Notes: generated from the sequence alone by a model not told the origin. A DNA stretch of 64,000 bases from Epichloe hybrida (GCA_019022495.1 JAFEKR010000007.1:1736001-1800000), one strand, 5' to 3'. Numbered from the stretch's first letter, positions 34,744 through 46,798 are shown. A program made the numbers and translations.

Positions 34744-35870
34744 ATGAAGTCAAATCTAAATATAGTCGAAGACACGGACAAGTAGGGCCAACTCCAGCAT
34801 ATTTCAAATTCGCCATTTTAGTCTCCTTCTGTTCCTCCTCTTCTTGTTATCTGTCTCGTCATGAGAGTGCATATGACAATGGTCGGTATGAAACTAATGC
34901 ATGCAGATTTCCATATTCATATGATAACGGCGAAACATGCACCATCACTCGCTTACCAGATGGCATATACTCGCTAGTCTGGCAGGATGACAAGGGTGTT
35001 TACACAATTGGTTATCTCCTTGAACGCGTCCTAGACAGGTTGGAAGATGTTCCAGAGTCTGTGCGGGGCCCAATGGAAGTTAGTCGACGGAACAAGACCG
35101 TTTCGCTTTTCCTACTCGATACAGAACCCGAGCGAACCGCAAGAGCTGCAAATTTGGCTGCCTACTGGCGGTCCCATGAAACTTTTAAACTGCTACAAGG
35201 CTGGAGAAACGAGCTCTGGCCCGTGTACGGCCGCAATGGCGAGCTTCTTTTCAGCATGGAGCGAGCTGCCATGGGACTGCTCGGAACCATGCGATACGGT
35301 GTTCATATGACAGCCTATGTTGAGGAGCCTTCCGCGCCAAATGGCATGTTGATTTGGGTTCCGAAGAGAGCAGCTAACAAATCCACATTTCCTGGCATGC
35401 TTGACAATACAGTTGCTGGTGGGTTGATGACAGGTGAGAAGCCTTTCGAATGTGTCATTCGTGAGGCAGATGAGGAAGCCAGTCTGCCCGAAGACGTGGT
35501 ACGGGAAAATGCCCGTTCAGCTGGTATGGTTACCTACATATACATCACTGATGAGAAGAATGTGGGCGAGGCAGACTTCATTTACCCCGAGTGCCAGTGG
35601 GTCTACGACCTGAAGCTCCCGGCTCGGATTATACCGCAGCCCAAAGATGGTGAGGTAGAACAGTTCACCTTGTGCGATGTGAACCAAGTGAAGAGAGAAC
35701 TTGCCAATGGCAAGTTCAAGGATAACTGTGCGATGGTCATGCTGGACTTTTTCATTCGTCATGGCATTATATCTAGAGACAACGAGCCAGATTTCGATGC
35801 AATTCGCCAACGAATGCATCGTGTATTGCCCCTCCCGGGGCCACACCAAGCATCTTGGCGTTGCCAATGA
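34744..35870 (+). CDS. DUF4743 + Nudix hydrolase (thiamine pyrophosphokinase-related, fungal type), 333 aa
   Basis: The family resembles yeast YJR142W and plant/fungal Nudix proteins annotated as thiamine-pyrophosphokinase-related; several hydrolyse oxidised thiamine diphosphates, but the substrate is inferred. Exon 1 is 34,744-34,781 and exon 2 34,907-35,870. The 125-nt intron (GTAGGG...CTAAT...TGCAG) joins to DTDKFPYSYDNGE, and the sum is exactly 334 codons. The N-terminal DUF4743 region (about residues 1-135) is followed by a Nudix box at about 183-206: GGLMTGE, seven residues, then READEEASL. It keeps the metal-binding REXXEE core; the family's usual last glycine is serine, as is common in this subfamily. 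Convergent with RPB8. Confidence 0.9.
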
Positions 35871-36081
35871 AGCGGTATTTTGAGCCTCACACTCCGAACC
35901 TTGCATAGCGCGATGACCAGAGATGGTTTATTCAACCTCCTGGCAACAATCGTTCTTTCCGGAGCTTTCAAATATAAGCCCTCTTACACGACTACGGCAA
36001 TTGTGGCACTGTCCGTAATCTCTAATCACTCAGTGGGGGACGCCGTCTTCTAGCTGTTCTGGTAAACGCTGCGCGGGTGCT

Positions 36082-36641
36082 TTACTTCTTAATCAGAAGG
36101 TAGACGTTGTCGACTCGTAGAGGTGTAAGCTTTTTTACTGGCCCTTGCAAGGACATAAGTAATCCGCCAAAGGAGATATACGCGTTGCTGCGAAACGGAA
36201 ATACTTGATTAGTATACAAATTCGTAGCATCAAGGCTAAAGGCGATCAACAGCAAAGGGGGAAATTAGGGGTGCGAATGGCTTTAGTAGCATACATAGTA
36301 TTGCCGTTATAAGTTTCTTCAAATTTGTAAATTTTGCCGTAGCAAACATAGTCGTACAGATCGGCTAACGTCGTCGGAGCGTCAGCTCCTTTGCCAACAT
36401 CTCGCCACCCTTTTTCATCTTCTTTGCTACCGTCTGGTGACAGGGTTGTAGAAAGAACGACATGTAAAGAATCAGACACTGCGCAAGGGAGTAATTCAAT
36501 GTTGACATCGAGAATCATGACGGTCTGCGCGTCGGCTGATGTGCAGGAGATTCGTGCAACCCGATCATATTTTGATTGATCGTAGTCTGTTACTGTAAAG
36601 CTCTCCTCGAAAAGAGTCGCATCGCTGCTAACCCCGGACAT
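36082..36641 (-). CDS. RPB8: RNA polymerases I, II and III common subunit RPB8 (ABC14.5), 150 aa
   Basis: A small OB-fold-containing subunit shared by all three nuclear RNA polymerases. Exon 1 is 36,641-36,295 and exon 2 36,187-36,082. The 107-nt intron (GTATGC donor, ACTAAT branch site, TTTCGCAG acceptor) joins to NTINAYISFGGLLMSLQG, the family's C-terminal signature, and the sum is 151 codons including the stop. Other conserved segments: LFEESFTVTDYD, MILDVNIELLP and DYVCYGKIYKFEE. The ATG at 36,641 (MSGVSSDATL) is chosen because the frame upstream only offers a TTG. Length equals that of fungal RPB8 proteins. Divergent from ELP4. Confidence 0.96.
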
Positions 36642-37138
36642 GGTTATAAATACCGGAAACAAAGGCTACCCTCAGCAATTTGGTGGGTTACGGATGCAAT
36701 TAGGGCGAGAAAAATTAAGTCGTGAAAATTCAAGAGACTTAGGCAATGAGTACAAGCTAACACGATATTGATGAATGGCGTCTCCGTTCCTTCTATTTTA
36801 CGCCTGACCCTTAAGTGAATAATTTTGGCGGTGCTCGCAGACAATGGAATAAAAAATCGCAGGTGGTAGGTATATAAGCATATCCCTCAATCGAGGTATT
36901 CCGCCAGAAAGACCCACAGTAGCTATCACTCACTTTTCGAGAATCAAGATCGCAATTGTGACTCGTAGTACAAATGTTTTATAGAGCTTTCTTGTGCTGA
37001 AATCATTTGGACATCTGATCCATTGACTTGGTCAAATGTCACTGTGAAATTTTACTTATCGGGTCTCTGGTCTTTCCCTCTCTTCAGGGCAGTCCTAGCA
37101 TCGCGATCAGCTTCACCAGCACAAATTCCACAGGGATC
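36642..37138. promoter_or_regulatory. Shared divergent intergenic region RPB8 / ELP4
   Basis: 497 bp between divergent start codons. GGTATATAAGC at about 36,868-36,880 resembles a TATA box about 265 bp before the ELP4 ATG. Nothing else is assignable. Confidence 0.45.
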
Positions 37139-38297
37139 ATGTCGTTTCGCAGGCGAAATACACTCATCCGCGCTTCTGGAGCTTCGCCTTCATCCCGGCC
37201 CGATCGAGAATTTCTTCCAGGCACTCGTCCATCTCCCTTGGACGGTCGACTCACGACATCATCTGGTACTGCTTCGTTCGACCAACTTTTGGCCGGTCAT
37301 TCAGGACTCCCAATGGGAAGCTCCTTATTAATTGAGGAATCAGGGACTACAGACTTTGGCGGAGTCATACTGCGCTACTTTGCTGGAGAAGGTTTAGTTC
37401 AGGGTCATGATGTTCACGTCCTGGGCTTTGGAGACACTTGGCGTCGGGAGTTACCAGGACTCAAAGAGGTAAAAGATCAGACAAATGACCAAACATCGTC
37501 AGACACGGACAGGATGAAAATTGCATGGAGATATGAGTCTTTAGGGAATCAAGCACCTGTGCATGGTGAGCCTACGACGAAACCTCTTCCACTCAAAAAT
37601 TTCGAAGCTTACTAGACTAGGTCAACAACTATCCGGCGACCATTCAGCCTTTTGTCACTCTTTTGATCTTTCGAAAAGGTTGGATGCTCGCAGTATACGT
37701 GGCTCGCTACTGACTTATCCTTTACCCGAGACATCAAAGCGCCAATCCCCACACATCTTCTCGGAATTTTTGCTGGGTCTTCGAACAAAGTTGAAGAGCT
37801 CCTCTTCGACCGTACATCGGGTCATTGTGCCGAGCCTGCTGTCACCAACCCTGTACCCCGCGGGAGGGTGTAAGCCTCAAGACGTACTCCAATTTTTGCA
37901 CTGCTTGCGAAGCCTATTGCGACAGTTTCCCACCCGTGTCATCGTCTTGGTGACCGTGCCTACATCACTTTATCCACGCACCAAAGGTCTTTGCAAATGG
38001 ATTGAACTTCTCTCTGATGGCGTCGTAGAGCTTGTTCCGCTTCCTAAGTCAGCCTGCGCTGCTGAGACTGCTGATAAAGAAAGCAGTAAGGCGCAAGGCT
38101 TAGTTCGCGTACATGCAATGCCAGTCTTCCACGAAAAGGGTGGCGGGCTGGAAGGATGCTGGAAAAGGGAGGACATGTCTTTCAGGCTTAGTGCTTCAAA
38201 TGGCATTCTCATCACACCCTTCAGCTTGCCCCCCGTTGGCCTTGAGGAGCACTCCGCCCCGCCTCCACGACCGAAAACGCAGGATCTTGAGTTTTAG
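37139..38297 (+). CDS. ELP4: Elongator complex subunit 4 (Elp4/PAXNEB), 367 aa
   Basis: Part of the Elp4-Elp5-Elp6 RecA-like ring of Elongator, which binds tRNA and acts in wobble-uridine (U34) modification. Exon 1 is 37,139-37,565 and exon 2 37,621-38,297. The 55-nt intron (GTGAGC...ACTAG) joins with correct phase to GQQLSGDHSAFCHSFDLSKRL, and the total is 368 codons. Motifs include MSFRRRN at the start, SFDQLLAGHSGLPMGSSLLI (degenerate Walker A region), VLRYFAGEG-like and MKIAWRYE segments, and VIVLVTVPTSLYP in the C-terminal half. The ATG at 37,139 is chosen because the upstream frame offers only non-ATG starts. Followed by SEN34 on the same strand. Confidence 0.93.
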
Positions 38298-38701
38298 GGG
38301 GACAGGTCTACAGCGTATCACTGTTTGGACGGATTGTCCTAAGTTGTTGCATAAATCTGGATAGTAGACATCTACCCCGCTATTTTCATACTACCCACAA
38401 CACTTGACTTATTTCAGCCTCAATTGACTGGATTCAACGAAAACTTTTGCTCGTCCACGCCAAGTGCTCAATGCATGGAGCTTTATACGACAGGGTAAGT
38501 ACTGTACGAGTTCTTGACTCCAGAATGATCCCATCTCCTAATGATTATACTTATGAATATCTGTCAATCCACTGAAACCCTTTGATGACACTAAACATTA
38601 CGAAGACGACTTATGATTTATTTGCAAACACCACCCTACTTAACATTGCCTCACTGGTCTACTGAGGTGTATGGCTAACCTCGAACATTAAGCTAGGGCG
38701 A
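38298..38701. other. Intergenic region ELP4 - SEN34
   Basis: 404 bp, no gene seen. Presumably the ELP4 3' UTR and SEN34 promoter. Confidence 0.5.
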
Positions 38702-39580
38702 ATGTCTCTCGCGGCCGATGGACCCAAGGGTCTTGAACTTGTTAGAATATCCAATATAGCAGGGCGATATCTCGTTTTCGACCCTGATGCGGTTGCTCGT
38801 CTCAGGCGACGTGACAATACTAACGGTACCTTGGTTGGCACAACCCCACAACAGCCAACACAAAATGTCTTTCTGGGCCTTCCGATAGAGTTGCGTCCCG
38901 AGGAAGTTTGTGCCCTGTTGCGCAGGAACTCGGCCTATGTTGTGGATAGCGTTGATGCCCACAACACCTCGTTGCGCTCTGATAGCAGTGCTGCTTCACG
39001 CGGGCACTTCATCAAATATTTGCGTGGCAGCAAGCAAGCCGCCCACTATACATTATCTAAAAGATCCGCCCAGAAGGGTAGAGGGGCCGCGACATATGAA
39101 AGAAGTTCTGAGGACGTGGTTCGCTCGCGTTCGAGCCGAAGTGGCGACGAGCACATTGCAAGCGCTGGCATTAATCGCGTCCAGCATGACAAACAAAACA
39201 TAAATGTGGGGCATCTAGCTGTAACCACAGTTTCCAGCGCAACATTGCTTGCATCCGCTGGCATATTACAATTCGACCGTACACCCGCGCGGGACGCCTT
39301 ATGCGGCTTTTTACAATCACATGGACATTATATGACACCTGGCTTGCGATTCGGTGCACAATACAGCGTTTACCCTGGTGACCCTCTTCGTTTCCACGCG
39401 CACTTCATGGCCAACGAGTATTACTGGGATGAACAAATTCCTATTTTGGATATTGTTGGAGGGGGCCGGCTAGCTACCGCTGTGAAAAAGGCTTTCTTGA
39501 TTGGCGGGCGAGACACGACTTCCGAGACTTATGACCCAGACTCGATTCGAACCTACAGTATTGAATGGGCAGCAATGTAA
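38702..39580 (+). CDS. SEN34: tRNA-splicing endonuclease subunit SEN34, 292 aa, intronless
   Basis: One of the two catalytic subunits of the Sen2-Sen34-Sen15-Sen54 endonuclease that removes tRNA introns; Sen34 cuts the 3' splice site. An uninterrupted frame from ATG 38,702. The N-terminal domain (GRYLVFDPDAVARLR, LPIELRPEEVCALL) is followed by a basic linker (about residues 115-165) and the nuclease domain: FLQSHGHYMTPGLRFGAQYS, then VYPGDPLRFHAHF with the expected catalytic tyrosine (about 224) and histidine (about 232-234), and VGGGRLATAVKKAFLI with the catalytic lysine at about 261-262. It ends ...YSIEWAAM, a family-like C-terminus. Its stop lies 136 bp from the stop of the convergent RING gene. 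Confidence 0.95.
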   Translation: MSLAADGPKGLELVRISNIAGRYLVFDPDAVARLRRRDNTNGTLVGTTPQQPTQNVFLGLPIELRPEEVCALLRRNSAYVVDSVDAHNTSLRSDSSAASRGHFIKYLRGSKQAAHYTLSKRSAQKGRGAATYERSSEDVVRSRSSRSGDEHIASAGINRVQHDKQNINVGHLAVTTVSSATLLASAGILQFDRTPARDALCGFLQSHGHYMTPGLRFGAQYSVYPGDPLRFHAHFMANEYYWDEQIPILDIVGGGRLATAVKKAFLIGGRDTTSETYDPDSIRTYSIEWAAM

Positions 39581-39716
39581 ACAGGATTGACCTGCCAAAG
39601 CCTGCCTGTGTGATGTATGAAAAATTGAATTAATTAGCACGCCATCATGATGATAGGCACCTTTAGGGAATTGATTATTGATATGTACACTCAGTAATAG
39701 TAACCCACAGAACTGT

Positions 39717-42700
39717 TCACGGCACGAAAATGCGACTGAAGCTTAGCACATCCCTGCGACAACAGACGCATCGATCGAAGTTATTCATAGCCAGTGAGAC
39801 CCGACAATCGTCGCAGAGGCTCAGGCAACGGCAAGGCCAAACTATGATCGTTCGAACTGAGGTGTGGCAAACGACACAGGGCATGCTCTGGCTGTCTTCA
39901 ATTCCCATCCCTAAATTTGAACCGGGTTGCCCTTCAGGTAAACCCGGCCTTGATAGACGGCGTCGAGATAGAAGAATCTGCTCCAATACTCGATCTTCAT
40001 CATCAAGGGTTACCCTTGTGTTCCGGTCCTTTGCATTAATCATATTGTCGTTCATGAAGCTGGGGTGCAGTAAAATACGACCTCGACGAACTTGTTCCCG
40101 GCGTCGGAATGCTGACCGAGTCATAATTTTGTCACTTTCTAAATGAGCAGATAATGCTTGTGCCTCTTCACGTTCTTCAATAGTTGCTGGGTGCAGGAGC
40201 CTGGCCAGGTGATTTGTGTCCCAGATTGTATCAGCGGTAGGACTTCTCTCGCGACTTAAAATCGTCGAAGTTCTTGTCAAGGTGTCCTGGCTGTTGTTTC
40301 CGAATGTTGGTCCTTCACTTGCTTCATTATCTGTGCCAACTGATGACGTAGATAGAACACTCGTGGTATCCCACAAGTCGTTGCTCTCTTCTGGAACGTA
40401 GTCACCGCTCGCATCGCTGACTCCCCACCAGCCGCCGGACGCCCAGTATTGGTACAGCTCAGCATCTAGGCTGGCCTCATCCTGATTGGCATTTATTCGC
40501 CTGAATTCAGTCTCGACATCAATTCCTTCCGTGCGAGGGAAGATGCGTTCACCTGTTAAGTAGGTTGTGTGTTGGCTCGAGAATTCCGTCCGCTTCCCCC
40601 TTGAGGCGCTGTCCTCAGTTTTGGGTTTCCGACTACGTACTAGCCGGAGGAGCCATGCAGGCTGCGTACGAACTCGGGCCCAGCCTAGAAGCCAAAGCAT
40701 TGACAAGGCACCGGCACGAACGAACAATCGTGCAATGTTCAGGAGGAAATCTAGGGCTGTCAACCATCTTGAACTTCTCTCCGTGGCACCTGTACCTAAT
40801 CTGGCAGCTCGGTCACTCCGACTCCTTGGAACTTTCTGTGCAGCACGCTCTCGACCGTACCCACTAACGCCAGGCTTTGTCCCTTCCTTCACCGGAATCA
40901 GTCCAATCGTTCCAATTTGATCATACTCGGCGTTTGAAAACCTTGATCCGGTGGCTTGACTCTGAAGCTCCCCCATTTCCCGAAAACGTTCTTCTTCTAG
41001 CCATGTATGTTGCTGGATATTGACGTTTCGCTCTTCATTCAGATAAACGGCTTCACTTGCCATTGTCATTACAGCAAATCCTGTTCGTAGCAATGCCGTA
41101 TAGAAGTCCATGTCTCGCGTAATCCGGATTTCTGCTAGCGACACATTTGCCTGCATGTTGCTATGGGCGTTCGCCAGCCTTTGACGCAAATTCGAGGCAG
41201 ATGGATTAGTGGTAGGGGCCATCGCAGATAGTATGAGCGCCAAGCCATAAATCATCAAACACACGATAATTCCCGATAAGACCAGAACATGTGGTACAAA
41301 CCCGATAATACATACAGTCGGAAACCTTAGCAAACTTTGTGTTGAAGGATTTCCGAGTTCGAACTCGAGAGCGCTCCAGACAATTGTGCCCATGAAGCAG
41401 ACCCCCCAAAATCCGGTATTGACCAGTCTATATTTGGACTGGGCGTCCAAAACGCCGAGAACATGGCTTGAAACATGGGTCATGGATGATAAAAATGCGA
41501 CGAACAAAACCTCAGGCGAAGTGTTGACCCTACTTAAGACTGCTGATCGTGTAATGGAAGTATATGCTCCTAAAACTCCTTCGGGCTGGTCACTGTGTTG
41601 ATTCCTGGCGAACGCTCCCCACCTAAGTTGGTTATTAGCAGATGCATCAGCCTCTGCGAAAGCAAGTGACTGTTCGAACAACGTCATTCCGGTTTCTATT
41701 GACAATGGACGGCCTGATACAGCACAACAGAGTGTCTCTATGAAGTGACTGAGACACAGCACACCGAACAATGGCCATAATATCGATAATGAACCATGAA
41801 TCTCGTTGACTGTGCCTCCATTGATGTGTGGTACCATATTGATAGCTTCGCAAGATTGTCTGTCTGAAGCGCCGAGGAGTAAGACAGAGCTCAGCTTGTT
41901 GAAGAATGTGTTCGGATGTGCAGAAGCAAGGTCAGAAGACTTGCTTCGGTCCAGCCAACGGTATTCGCTGAAGCTTGACGATGACTGGCACTGGATGGAG
42001 CGAAGAAGACGAATTAACTGAAGTGAGAGCAGAATAAGTGGTAGGAGCCGAAGAAGAAGTCGTGTGTACCAGCGAAACCGCAATCTTCTCCTTGTTGCTG
42101 CAAATATATGCGTGCGATTAAGGATGATGGCCATGACAATACATGATATGGCCCATTTGCTCGTTGCATAACTAAAAACACTCCCAAGTCCCTTTCCCCC
42201 TTCGAGAGAAAGACTTGCAGCCTGGTTGTCAAAACCAACTTGACCATCTGAGGCGCCCAGATTCATCGTCTCGAACATGCCATTTCTCGGTTCAAGAATA
42301 TTGTGAATATTTGCTTCGGCCGATTCTGGAAAGCCTCTGCGGGAGGGCGGTGCAAGGTGTTTGTAGGAGTCCATCGAATCTGAAATGGCCAAATAAGAGC
42401 CAAGTTTCGTAAACATTCGTGGTCCAGCCAATGCTAATTCCCCTATGAATGGAGCATGGCGAGTGACATTGAACACCCAGGCAGTGATATTGTGCCAACT
42501 CGAGGCCGCGATCGTTTGAAAGTTGGTGAGGGGCTGAGAATTTTGTTGGGCAGGGCTTAATGCGAATATGTGCTCGTCCATGGCACTTCGAATAGGCCGG
42601 GGCTCGTAATAGTCGGCAAATAACGACATGTATGCCCGCAGGCATCGGTGCATCAAGCGTCCTTCACGAGTTTGACCGACTTCGTAATCGGTCAAAGCTT

Positions 42701-42975
42701 GTGCAGGTGCACACAAGGTCGTTGGGTCAGGACGCGCGACTCTTCACGAAGAACGTTCCTGAGCTGCGACGATACGCCACACCGAGGCGTGTCGAGTTTT
42801 GAGGATCAGAACAAAAGTCAGTGAGGGAGTTCAAACTTGGACTGACAAATTCTCTGGGCGTGTAATAGCGATCTACCAGCTGATAATGGCACAGTATAGA
42901 TGTGCGTAGCTACTTACCTAGGTAGTCACGGCCAGGTGATATCTGAGCACGGAGTACATCCATCCGGCGCGACAT
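39717..42975 (-). CDS. Multi-pass membrane RING-type ubiquitin ligase, Asi1/Asi3-like, ~1,026 aa
   Basis: Yeast Asi1/Asi3 form an inner-nuclear-membrane ubiquitin ligase; the fungal relatives share several membrane helices and a C-terminal RING. The long frame (from a TTG at 42,716) has about seven hydrophobic segments, for example AISCIVMAIIL, LLLRLLPLILLSLQLI, VLFVAFLSSM and VLVLSGIIVCLMIYGLALIL. The last ~45 residues form the RING: CVVCHTSVRTIIVWPCRC, then CDDCR, then CVCC. The N-terminus is unsettled. An ATG at 42,975 with a 58-nt exon (MSRRMDVLRAQISPGRDYL) and donor GTAAGT at 42,917 can join in phase to an acceptor at GAAGAG|TCGCG (exon from 42,739), giving 1,027 codons. The upstream exon and acceptor are inferred; the RING part is secure. 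Confidence 0.82.
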
Positions 42976-43669
42976 CAACACCGCTAGCCGACGCCTAGTG
43001 ACTGCTCAAGTGGGGTCCTAGAGAAGACATCGGAACCTCGCATGGACGAATGGGCTCCTGATGTATTATCATCGCACTCAATTACCTAGGTACCCGGGTA
43101 CTTAGATTGCTAGGTAAGTACGTGGCGATTGACCCCATGTAATTTCGAACGTCTTGAGGTCCTCCTACGGGCGTACATGATGCTGCACACTGCCAACAAC
43201 ACAAATCGCAATGACCGAGCAAGTGATGAAGGATAGCATCGGCGAGATAGATGACAAATGCTTTGATTTTTGGAGACACTGACGCGCATGTTGCACATAT
43301 ACATCAAATCGCTGGATGAAAGCAGCACATTACCAGAGACCTATTTTAACAATGACAAGGTAGCCCGCTTATTTGCATGACATAGTGAGGCATCAAACTC
43401 TGGTTTCCTTTCTTTTCCTTTCCGACTAGGCCTCCATCACAGTCCGGTCGCCGGGACAAAGTCACAGGTATAACTGACTGGCACCATCCCGCAACAAGAG
43501 ACGCTGCTTGGCGTCATAAGAGCTCGCCGCCTCCTTGCAGCTGTAAAAGTCACCAGCACCGTATCCCAATTGTATTCTGGTTCATTATGAAAACCAGTCT
43601 TTCCGCTGGTTATCTTGAAGCAGCATTGGATACTGCTGCAACGCTGGTGCATAGTCTGACTGGAATTGC
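42976..43669. other. Intergenic region, RING gene promoter / MTR3 3' side
   Basis: 694 bp. It includes a TACCTAGGTACCCGGGTACTTAG palindromic-looking stretch near 43,083-43,105 and a further TACCTAGGTAGTC near 42,915. Small minus-strand open frames (43,082-43,328 and 43,437-43,673) lack family features. Confidence 0.5.
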
Positions 43670-44593
43670 TCAATTGGTCGTCAATGATTCGATAAGTGAT
43701 GATGAGACCACCTTGTCTGTCCCTTTACTAGCCATGATTGCTCGGGCAACAAGGGCTCTCCTCGTAGTCAAATCAACAGGCTTTAAACACCCACGATACC
43801 AAAGATTCGTTATCTCATCACGTCTAGCTGAGTAAGCAACGCAGCAGGCGGCCACAACAGTCTCGTGTTCGGACAAAGCAGGGTCGATGACTACAGAGGG
43901 CTCAGCTTTGCTACCTTTGTCCATCACAAGAGCAGCAACTCCCCCAGTCACTGTGTCCATGCAGTCGATGCCTGCATCAGCAATTGCGGCAGAAGCAACA
44001 GTAATGCATCCGCCCAAAACGGACATCGTGTGCCACTCGTCAAGACCGTCATTGGTTGTTGTTTGGTGATCCATGTCGCCTTCAATCACGGTCACTACAA
44101 CATCAACTCCGCTTTTCGGCCATCGGTCTGCTATAATAGCACCTCGCAGAGCTGTGTCCAAATGGACACTGAGATCGCGTTCGCCAGCATCTCTTAAATA
44201 GCCTTTTCTCTTTTGGGTCGCAAATGGTGCATACTTGACATGAGTGGAGAGAACCATGTGAGGAGAGAAAGGAGCCGACCGTGGAAGGGATCGTGGACCA
44301 TGAACAGTACAAGTGAGTTTCATCCCGAAGCCACCAGATTGTCGACATTCTGCTATTTCTAAGTAAGCTGAACCAGATGCTGATGGTGTAACACCAGTTT
44401 TCAAGTCTAGGAACACATGGTCAGTCCATTCGTACGACGAGCGACAGATGCAGAAGCAATGGAATTGTATTTCCTCACAGACGGGTCTTGCTGTGCCATG
44501 ATCTCTGTTGCGACTTAAGGAATATACATTTTCATCGTAAGAAGGGGGTTGCGTCGTGCCTGCTGGTCCATTTACTCGTCGCCGATCGGACAT
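43670..44593 (-). CDS. MTR3: Exosome core subunit MTR3 (RNase PH-like), 283 aa
   Basis: A non-catalytic RNase PH-fold subunit of the hexameric ring of the RNA exosome, which processes and degrades RNA in nucleus and cytosol. Exon 1 is 44,593-44,479 (MSDRRRVNGPAGTTQPP) and exon 2 44,406-43,670. The 72-nt intron (GTGAGG...TTCCTAG) joins to ARPVYLKTGVTPSASGSAYLE, a very typical MTR3 segment, and the sum is 284 codons. Other matches: LTCTVHGPRSLPRSAPFSPH, KRKGYLRDAGERDLSVHLDT, RWPKSGVDVVVTVIEGD and GCITVASAAIADAGIDCMDT. Unspliced, the intron reads open, which makes the naive frame look like a longer protein; the ATG at 44,593 is preferred over upstream starts. No catalytic residues are expected. 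Confidence 0.94.
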   Translation of the reverse strand: MSDRRRVNGPAGTTQPPSYDENVYSLSRNRDHGTARPVCEEIQFHCFCICRSSYEWTDHVFLDLKTGVTPSASGSAYLEIAECRQSGGFGMKLTCTVHGPRSLPRSAPFSPHMVLSTHVKYAPFATQKRKGYLRDAGERDLSVHLDTALRGAIIADRWPKSGVDVVVTVIEGDMDHQTTTNDGLDEWHTMSVLGGCITVASAAIADAGIDCMDTVTGGVAALVMDKGSKAEPSVVIDPALSEHETVVAACCVAYSARRDEITNLWYRGCLKPVDLTTRRALVARAIMASKGTDKVVSSSLIESLTTN

Positions 44594-46494
44594 TGTTAAC
44601 TGTCCTTTGCTGTGTCTTCCTGTACCTGCCGTATTTTCCCTGTTCCCAAGAGTTCTTAATATCCATGTATCTAACATATCGCGCCCAAAGTAACAAATAT
44701 GCAAACAGCGGGGTAGAACATGTAATAACAGCACCTGTCTCCACTATGGCTTTCATGACACCGGGCCCACTATGAGAAACACATAAATATCCATCGCTGA
44801 GGCGTAAAAATGAATCGACCTTAATTGTACTCCCTCAACCGAGTTTGCACAACCGACGGTCCTGTTGAAAGGTATTCCAGGTAATTCCAGGCTCATGCAG
44901 CTTCTCCTGATGCCACGACTATGAACAGAGGGATTTCTTTGACAGTGGCAGTCCGTAAGTTCAACCCCCAAATGTCTGATAAGCTATGAGGAGCGCAACC
45001 AAATGATGATCTCACACACTGTTCCCGCGAACCCTGAGCGATTGAACAAACATGCACTACCATCTGATCGCAATCCCCATATATAATGAGACATGAGGCA
45101 TGCATGTATGTATGGCTGCTTGCTAACACCATGCACATGTAGCACACCTGAATTCTCTTGACCCGCACATGTTAATCATTCGGTAAGTCTAGTCTACGGT
45201 TTTTACTTCACTGCATTTCACCCCATTTCTACAATGATGAAAAAAATTTCCATCCAGTTCTGCTACTGAATCACTGTGATGACTCCCAAATACCATACCA
45301 AGATCTCTGAACCTTAGTCAATTACAAGCTTTCCACCATACATTTACATTTCTCTACGTGGACATGGAGGCTAACGCAATCTAGTGAACAGCCCAAACCC
45401 CGTACGATGAGCCCGTCCCATATGCTCTAACGCTCGAGATACGGTCTTCAAGGTCAGCCCCCCCCCCCCGAAACAAACACATGTTAAGTCAAAGCACACC
45501 CTTAAATTCCGACGCATGATGACACAAGTTCTATCCATTCAACTACTTCATTGTTGCCGAGTCATCCTCCCTCACTGTAGCTCTCGATAGAGAGCCATGA
45601 TTAGTTGTGGAGTTGCGCTTAGCGCCTTATTTGACTTCCGCGTCCTACTTGACCAGTGGCTCGTTTTGAGTAATTGGATAAGTAGGCCCGGCAATGATGA
45701 CTGAGTAAACTGGCTTGTCTGAACTGAACCCTTCGTATCCACATTGTTGTGACTTGATATCATGAGGGAGATAAGCTGCTGACTCTAAGGCAGCAATCAG
45801 GGAAATGTAAACTTGACATGTGTACTTTCACGAAAGGGTGTGTGACCACCGGGTTATGCGGCCAGTGAGGCCGAGACCTTTATAACTGTGAATTTGTTAA
45901 ATGCTCGCTGCTCCCTTTACCCTAAAGTAGATGGACAGGCGGCTTCTCGGCCTCGGAATATAATTGTAGCAATAACACCCAACGCATCTCATCGGACTCA
46001 TCGGACCGTGGCAGTCGAAGAAACCGTCAAACCCGTTTTGGTCCTTTATGTCAAACTATCAATCCACGGGTTCTCCCCTGAAATATGGGATCAACAGCAC
46101 ATGACTTGAAGTCCTCTTGGATCCTTGTTCTGACTCTGACGATATATCCCACTGTGCCAATGCCTGTCGTGTTCGTACTTCAGAAAGTCAGAAATATGTG
46201 GAAAAATAAGACGTGTTATCTGTCTGGAGTAGTGGGCTCTACATGGGACCGCCTGATTCTCAAAACTTGGTGTTAATTTTACAGGCGACTACTACTCAAA
46301 ATGTGCGACGAAGCTGCACTCCAGTAAGGATGAGAGTGCAAATAATCCATGCTTCTCCAGTCGTCAAACCCCAAAAGCTACATATCATCAGGAATCAGAG
46401 TCTAGAAAACATGAATATGTCTCCGAGCTTATTCGTAAGCACAGAGCTAGGAACATATCCTGGTACAACAGGAATGTATCTAGTAGTTAGCACC
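44594..46494. other. Gene-poor stretch, no convincing gene
   Basis: About 1.9 kb of ordinary composition. Open frames of 60-95 codons exist on both strands (for example 44,893-45,168 minus and 45,888-46,109 plus) but lack family motifs, good starts and splice context. A C-tract lies near 45,458. I see nothing I can call. Confidence 0.5.
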
Positions 46495-46496
46495 TA

Positions 46497-46798
46497 CACT
46501 CTACCCCCTAAATTATTTTACAAATCTACATGCCTCAGCTGTTAGTTTCTCTCTAACAGCTGTGATCAGCTGTGTGTAATACTATTATTAGAGTGCTACA
46601 AGGGAAATATGTAAGGTATATAGCGCCACAAAAGAGTACATCTATTTCTATGCAGCCTCCTAGTACTAAAATATACCACCCCTATTACCTTTATTTCCTA
46701 TCTAATATCTAATTAGCTTAATCATTTTTAAGCTGACATCTGATTGGCTTAATTGCCCCTGTCATGTAGATTTGTAAAATAATTCAGGGGGTGTACTG
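46497..46798. mobile_element. ~300-bp MITE with TA target duplication (Tc1/mariner-like)
   Basis: The ends are inverted: 46,501-46,532 and 46,763-46,795 share, in reverse complement, an almost perfect ~30-bp block containing CCCCCT, then AATTATTTTACAAATCTACATG. The outer few bases also pair (CACT.. against CAGT..) and both sides meet a TA dinucleotide (46,495-46,496 and 46,799-46,800). A short interior hairpin CAGCTGTTAG / CTAACAGCTG lies at 46,536-46,562. No coding capacity. It is not RIP-mutated, as expected for a repeat below the RIP length limit. Superfamily is inferred from the TA duplication. Confidence 0.72.
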
